NCBI GenBank assembly: GCA_003999685.1
Contig: CP021225.1
Span: forward strand, 62,001-126,000
Source: Taiwanofungus camphoratus
Taxonomy: Eukaryota > Basidiomycota > Agaricomycetes > Polyporales > Taiwanofungaceae
Length of the DNA: 64,000 nt
Direction: 5' to 3'
The notes beneath the pieces are model-generated. The model did no database searches and was not told where the DNA came from. It saw only the letters and a list, made by a program, of their open reading frames with translations. Every line of letters starts with the position of its first letter. Positions within the stretch are counted from its first letter, which is position 1. A program made the translations under genes and the position numbers. Below, piece after piece: positions 57,332-64,000 of the stretch.

Positions 57332-60300
57332 ATGTCCTCAAGCTCTCAATCTATGTTGACCTCTTCCAATCAGCTACAGAATGCACGCCCCTCTTCGGCA
57401 CCCCCAGGTTCAAGTAGGCCTCAGCCTGCACCCCCGTCGCACCTGGCGATCTTGAGCACTCCCCCAGGTGCTTACTATCGACCACCTAGTGAAACCCAGG
57501 CCCATTCTCCGTCAGGAGGCTTATACGGAGCCGCACCATTGGACATCATGCCTCAGCTGCAACGGTCTGGCCCGTCTGTGGTGAAAACGAGGTCTGGGAG
57601 CGTTCTTTCTCGTGGATTTATCCTGAAAACGGACTATTACCCATCAGGTTTGCATATGTCTAGCTTCTTGTGGTCCGAAACTCTGAATTTGCAATCATTC
57701 TAGGCCGCGCTCTCGATCTCGACTTGAATGTGCACGGAGCGCCTAACTTCAGGGCACCTAGACACAGCAATCTGAATGTTTTTGGCGTGGCTCAACCGCG
57801 GACGCAGGGCCTCCGTGGGATCTTGTCCGTACTGCGCTGTCGTCCGAATACTCCAAATCCCACCCATGTGGTGTGGTTTTGTACCCGAGAAGAACCGATA
57901 GGTGCGTTACGTTCGATTCGAGTATGGCTCGCCATCAGGCAAGAGCTTTATGCAGAAGGCGCAGTTGGTACTATGGAGGAAGTGATGTGGCTTGTGTGGT
58001 GTGACGTGCTGCTGCTGCTGCCTTTTGGCAGAGTTGGCTTAATACCTCTATTGACTTTGAATGTGTTTATTCTCTACAAGTGTACATATCTGGTCGCCCA
58101 TTTGTTCTTCGAGACGCTTCTGAGCCTCGAAGAACTTTAAAGCTATCTGATCGAGCGGAAAACCTCGAGGCTATTGAGCTGCGCCTGAAAAACGACATTC
58201 TGGTAGAAGCTAATAAGTAGGTTGACCGTGTGATTCCACTTAACTGCCGAATTCATTGCTCTGACAATTTAGGTTTGGAGGTTTGATACTGACGCACAAT
58301 GAACTTGGTGAGGCGCGATGTGACACCACAGCCAAGTAACAGGCTGACTCTCTCTCAGCTTCTGATGCTGGGGAGGGCGCCATATTACCCACATGGACCG
58401 CTGTTGATACAGTCAATGTCAAGACAACTCGTGAGCTGATGGAGAACATGCGCAGGGATGGATGGAACGTCGAGGTACGCATTCATTGGTCCTACTGTAC
58501 ATTTTCTCTCTGATCACGCCTTCATGTACGCCCAGTATCATAGGTACGTAATGTGCGGAGAAAATGTCGCGCTAACTCACTATTTGTACTAGAATACCCA
58601 TCTCTCCAGATCGACCAATAGAGGTATGCTTGGAGAGGCGGGTGTAGACCAATGACAGTGCTTAAATCACACTATCACCAGGACAACTATCTTGATGCTT
58701 ATTTCCGAGTAATCAAGGAAACGGATCCACTGCGGACTGCTCTCGTGTTCAACTGCGGTATGGGCGCCGTTCGTACTACGTTCGCTATGGTCGCAGCATG
58801 CATCATCCGCAGGAAGCAGGTTATCGCACGAGAAATGGAGGATCCTTATGTTGGGAAGACTGTGGGTCTAAGACCTGGTGTCAACACAGTGAGTGGTCAT
58901 TCTGACCAGTACTGTCCGTGATCTTAAATGAGAATTTGTACAAGCATTTGCCGAGTCTGGTGAGTATCATTAGTACCGAATACCTGGCGGTGCTGATCCT
59001 GAGCTCATCTTGACAAGCCTTCAAACGGTAGGCTGACACAGGCATTAGAACAAGCTAGTGTACAGCAAGAACACAATAGATCACTACTACGAATCATGTC
59101 TATTCTACAGCAATGTGCGTCTATATTCCGCACACGGCTTTTAGCGGCGTTCTTATTCTCATCGTCTAGGCCTTGAGACGAAGAACTCGCAGTCTGCAGT
59201 AGAGTTACTCCTGACCCAGCCTACCCTCCTTGAAAGCCTGCGCAGAGCGCATATGGGCAATTACGGTGTAATTTTGAGTTTGTTGGGCTGCCTAGATCAT
59301 GGACTCAAGTCAAAGAAACTGGTCGATAGAGTAATTGATTCTTGTAAGTCCACAATCTTTGCCTCGCCGTCATATAGATCACAGTACTCATTGCTCTGAT
59401 AGGCGATCATGTTACCAATTTGCGGGAAGACGTCTTCGTACATCGAGTGAAATATTCATTGACGACTACTATGGACGAAGTCCAAAGAGAGAAGTTCTTG
59501 AACAAAGCTGTTCGTTCTCTCGAGATGTAGTATGTTAACTTGTCTCTAGATGTAATGTCAGACGGCACAAAACTGACTGTCGTATTCGTGCAGCTTCTTC
59601 ATGATAGCATTCGCCGAGTACATCGATACACAATGCGATTTCACACAGAGTTTCTCAAGTTGGTTGAAGGTCGGGTCCTTTCATAGATTTCTTTTTCACC
59701 TTCTCCCAGTCTGAAACTCGATTAACTTCCTTTGTCAAAGGCAAGGACAGAAATTTGGACGTAAGTACTTATCGATGGGTTGTGAATACCGACCAGTGAC
59801 AATGTGCTGTTTAGTCAAGTGATGTTCCTTCGGAAGTCCTACGGCTCGCGCCTGAATGTCTTCGCACCCATCAGTGACCTTTCAGCTCTCTCCAAGACTG
59901 GTTCGGAAGACCGTGCGTTGGTCCCTGGTCAGCGGAACGATGTTGCCATCGCCGGGGGACAAATTCTAGGCGATGAGTACTCAGATCATGTTGTCAGGGT
60001 AAGAAACCCTCAAAATATTGTACAGGTCATGAATATAACGCAATTTTATTTCCTGTTTTGTCAACAGAACCGGAGTGGTATTATTCTACGCGAAGGGTAG
60101 GTTCTCAACTAAGAGAAACCCAGAATAAGCAGCTATGAGCTGATGAATCTTTTGTATAAGAACTCTTCTCAAATCCGACCAATGGTTCAGCCAATCGCAT
60201 CAAGTAGCAGATGCAGTCCGTGGTGCAATTAACTTCCGCAATATTCCTGGAACGAAGATATATGCCTTAGGCCAACCGGCACTCGAAGCCATCGACGAGG

Positions 60301-63300
60301 TAGTAAGCCGTGTGCGGAATGCACACTCCTCTGCAAGCCGTATCTTGTGGATTACCCTCAGGGAGGAGCCCATTGTCTACATCAACGGAGCTCCGTACTG
60401 TTTGAGACGAGAAAGGTTTTCGCTGCGTAACATGAAAGGTATGACTGAAATCATGAAGACTGAATGATATGCTGATTTGTGCATTACAGACTACGGAGGC
60501 ATATCCGCTTCAAGGTTGGAAGTATTGGAGGACAGACTACGAGACGACGTAATTTCTGAACTGACTGCGTTCGGTGGAAGGTCTGCTCTAGACGATTGCT
60601 CAACAATCATGCAACTGAGCACTATCTTAGGCTTTTACTCCACACAGAAACCCCAGATGGATCGGTTATTCCTGTGTGGGAGGAGGTAAAAAGTGATAAT
60701 GTCAGCGTTCTAAAAGACGTCATGGCTTCACGGAAATACATAGCAGACGGCGTGGAACTCGGATACGCTCGTATTCCCATCACTGCCGAGAGGCCTCCAG
60801 ACTTCTCTGACATGAGCGAGCTGATTGATGTAGTGGTGCGGAGTAGTGCAACGGGTGCGCCCATCGTTCTCAACTGCCAGCTTGGGCGTGGAAGAAGTAC
60901 GTTAACGTCGGTATGTACACTGGTCTATATTACCTCTTGGCATATGTTCATGCAGTCACCGGTCTTCCTAGGTCATCTTAGTTCTTATCCAACGATGGTT
61001 GAGAAACGTGGATAAATTGAGATCATCGCCGACACGAGGGCCACACCGATCGCTCAACAATACGACATCGGATGGCCTCAATGGCCATCGCACGCAGCGT
61101 CATTCCTACCAGATTATCAATAGTGAGTGTTTTCAGGATTTGTGCTTTGTGTCCTGCTCAGTACCCCATAGATCTTCTGCGCGTGATTCGGAAGGGGCCC
61201 GCAGTAAAAAGCACGGTAGACAATGCAATAGATCAATGCGCGCAAGTCCTCAATCTGCGAGACTCTATTGAAGAATCACGTTCGAGGGCGGAACAGGCCA
61301 CGGATGATCGGCAGCGACGGCAGTATGCACATAAAGGTTGGTCCTTCGTCAACAAGAGGTGGCTCTGTATAGCGTGATTCTGATCAACAATGATTAATAG
61401 GAATACAAAATCTGAGGCGATACTTTTCACTAATTATCTTCCAAGCGTACTTGCAATCCATCGAACCGGACACCATGCAATCTTTTGAGACCTTCGAATC
61501 GTTCGTGGAGAATCGTCCAGGTGTGTCCTTCTGACACTCCTTTGAGTGAGATAATTTATCTACCTCTTCTGCGTAGTCATCAAGACTTTCGAGAAAGAAT
61601 TGGTCACAAACGATGTTAATGCGTTGAAGCCCCTCGAGCGTGTAGAAGTTGCAGATGGTGTAGCATTGCCAGATGAAGTGCGGAAGGTCGTGGCTAATCG
61701 CTCCGGAAGTATCCTTTCGGCATCGACTATACTGAAAAGCGACTTTTTCTCTAATCTCCAGAAAATGAGTCTACCAGAGTGGGTGGTTATATCATGTTCA
61801 GAAGGATAGGTCCTGACTTTTTTGAACTCCCGTTGGCGAGAAGGCGTATTGAAGGGGCTCCGAACTTCCGACGCGTACCGCTCACGTTGTGTTCCGTCCC
61901 TTCGGGCTTGTCTTCTCCCCCTGAGCAGGCCTCATTTGTGGGAGGAACTGGAAGCGACGGCAAATGGGTTTGTGGAAGGTGTGTAGTTAGTCTACTGTGT
62001 TCTCCAGCGGGCTGACTATTTTGCGTCTAGTGGAATGCCAACGGTGCAAGGGTATGATCTTGCTCCCTGATGAGCAACTATATCAATCGAGCGCCGCTGA
62101 CGGCAATCATCGGTATGACAGATTAAGGCGTGCATTGTCTCGAGTAGGTGCCGGTTCCGAGGGAAGCAATATGGCATACTGGACTTCACTCCGAGAGGTT
62201 GTCTTAACTCGATGCCTTGCTTCAACGACACTCATGTTACCTGTCTGATTTAGGAACCAGTGATCTATGTCTCAGGGCGACCACATGTCCTGCGACTAAT
62301 AGATAGACCGCTTGAAAATGTCGAGTAAGTCAATGTGTTTGCTATTGTCTAACCTCATTTGTGACTGAGTCGACTTCTGCAATGCAGGGCGACAGGAGTA
62401 ACGACCAGCATGGTGGAGGCAATGGAGGAGTATCTGAGGAAAGATGTTGTCCGTGAAGTGCGGGCTGGAAGAGGATGTATACTTCTACATGATGAGGTAG
62501 AGGAGCGTCCCGGTGTTTTTTCGATCATACCTATCTGGGAGAATGTAAAGGAAGAGGATATCATGACACCACGAGACGTGTTCGATCTTATGGTGAGAGA
62601 AGGATATAAGGTGTGTCCTTGAAGACATGACGGATCGTGCAACATGTGAACGATAAAACTTATGATATGGTCTGTCAGGTGGATTACGATCGCGTTGCTG
62701 TGGTACGTTCCCCCTTAACCGTCAACGACCGCCTCTTTGACGCAGCAGTTCCAGACTGATGAACAAGCACCACTTCCTATTGCTCTTTCTCAACTTCTTA
62801 CGCGTATTCGCACAGCACTCTGCACAGGAAAGGCGAGCGACTTCATCTTCAATTGCCAAATGGGCCGTGGGCGTACTACAACAGGTATGGTGACCGCCTG
62901 CCTGATTGCGACCACTTTATTAGGGAACCATAATCTGGAGAGCATAGCTCTTGTGTCAGGCATGGTGGAGGAAGAGAACGACAACGGACTGGCGCAGTAC
63001 GACCTAATCGATGGACCATCCGAGGAAGAGGCTTATCTGCAAGGTTTGTCGGTTGTGGCACTGTGGTACAAAGTTGACTGAGTCTCATTTCTCGGTGTCA
63101 ATCCATTATGTAGGGGAGTATAAAACTATTCTACAACTTGTTGGCGTGTTGTCACATGGGAAGGTCGCAAAGCGCCTAACCGATTATGCTATCGACCAAA
63201 TGCAGGACGTACAAAACCTGCGAAAAGCGATTTTCGAGTGCGTAGTCTCATACCGTAACGTCATTTTCCGGTTACCGTTGATTGTTTTCTTGTTATACGT

Positions 63301-63605
63301 GCAATATACTCAGCTACAAACTCAAAGTAAGCACTTGCGAGAAGGGCAGCACAAAGCAGCGCAAACTTATGGATGTCGGCGTGAACTATTTGTCTGTATC
63401 AGTGTTTCGTCCCTAGTGCCTAAGCATTTCTCAGAGCATGCCACTTACTTTTCTTAGGTACCGCTATGGGACGCTAATCGTCTTTGCGAACTACTTGATC
63501 GAGATGAAGGAAGGACACAGAACAAATGACGAGGTGACATTTCCAGATTGGCTACGGGAACGACGGGAGATTACCACGCTGCTGGGACGCAAGTCTCTGG
63601 ATTGA
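57332..63605 (+). CDS. Paladin-like protein with three phosphatase-like (PTP/phytase-type) modules
   Basis: About 1400 residues in some twenty exons. After a Ser/Pro-rich N-terminus (MSSSSQSMLTSSNQLQNARP) three similar modules follow. Each starts like VVKTRSGSVLSRGFILKTDY, NRSGIILREGTLLKSDQWF or ANRSGSILSASTILKSDFF. Each has an LREEP-type strand (FCTREEPIVYISGRP, ITLREEPIVYINGAP, SLREEPVIYVSGRP) and a Cx5R loop: NCGMGAVRTT near 58754, NCQLGRGRST near 60873 and NCQMGRGRTT near 62853. The C-terminus is FPDWLRERREITTLLGRKSL. This is the PALD1/inositol-hexakisphosphatase-like family; vertebrate paladin is implicated in phosphoinositide and insulin signalling. Whether it is catalytic is uncertain, though all three loops keep Cys and Arg. 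One intron near 57901-58080 is unusually long. Confidence 0.9.
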
Positions 63606-64000
63606 TTTGAGACAAGAATGAGACTAGTATCATAAAGTTTCTGGCACCATAGACCGGGCTGCAAGTCTGTCTTGAAAGATGTCGAGATCATCATCGCAAC
63701 GCATTTGAGATTACTTATTGCAGTCTGAGTATACAACCCTATCACATTACTCCTGTGAGATAACAACCATGATGGGGTACTCCGCGTGCTACACAGGCAT
63801 TGTCAGCTTGACCTGAGGCGCCAGAGGCATGGACTTGCTCCGTATCCTGGTTATTTGTGATAGTTGAATGAATGACATGCACCTATCAAGGATGATGTTT
63901 AAATCAAATGAAACGGCTATAATCGTTGTACGTGCAAGGGACCCGAAGCCTGCCTCGACGACCTAGCACATCGAGCTCCTTGGGCTGAGGACATTCTCCT
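63606..64000. other. Window end, 3' region of the paladin-like gene
   Basis: No gene recognised before the right edge. Confidence 0.5.

Noticed and set aside
1-64000. CRISPR arrays, rRNA and tRNA genes
   Set aside because: No regularly spaced repeats and no recognisable tRNA A/B-box or rRNA sequence were seen by eye; a covariance-model scan would be needed to be certain.

Overview
The window is nuclear DNA of a filamentous fungus, almost certainly a basidiomycete (Agaricomycetes-like). Genes are dense and lie on both strands. They are cut by many introns of about 45-65 nt, and the protein families (Mis12-complex Dsn1, basidiomycete DHHC transferase, HET-domain protein, F-box protein, FRA10AC1, paladin-like phosphatase) fit a mushroom-forming fungus. 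I saw no tRNA, rRNA or CRISPR array. Exon structures were read by eye from splice signals and frame continuity.

Layout. 1-6 kb: a major facilitator transporter running off the left edge (-), a divergent 2-oxoglutarate/Fe(II) oxygenase (+), and a conserved-looking unknown protein (-). 6-9.4 kb: mostly gene-free, with one MITE. 9.4-21.8 kb: a housekeeping block holding indoleamine 2,3-dioxygenase, PP1 inhibitor Ypi1, TFIIF beta, cytochrome c, kinetochore Dsn1/Mis13, DHHC palmitoyltransferase and the NatB catalytic subunit Naa20. 23-28 kb: three minus-strand genes, namely a Cys-rich single-pass membrane protein, an alpha-crystallin-like protein and an MDR oxidoreductase. 29.8-38.5 kb: an accessory part with a HET-domain gene, an F-box gene, a dispersed repeat and a Ser/Pro-rich unknown protein. 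40.5-44.7 kb: a very GC-rich gene for a PPS1-like dual-specificity phosphatase. 44.9-46.8 kb: a 1.9-kb non-coding DNA transposon with diverged terminal inverted repeats. 47-49.5 kb: broken coding remnants, including a gene fragment copied from (or closely related to) the oxidoreductase at 26.6-27.8 kb, and a second copy of the dispersed repeat. 49.6-63.6 kb: FRA10AC1, an NmrA-like gene with an in-frame stop, NDUFAF7, eIF6 and a large paladin-like protein.

The genes do not form one obvious pathway. Most are single-copy housekeeping genes between small accessory islands. Possible co-regulated divergent pairs are transporter/oxygenase (about 1.3 kb shared upstream) and NDUFAF7/eIF6 (about 0.33 kb). 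The least ordinary signals are three GC-AG introns, a small MITE family with one copy nested in the 1.9-kb element, the duplicated and deleted oxidoreductase fragment, and an 812-nt intron in the phosphatase gene. I found no clear evidence for a wholly new biological system.
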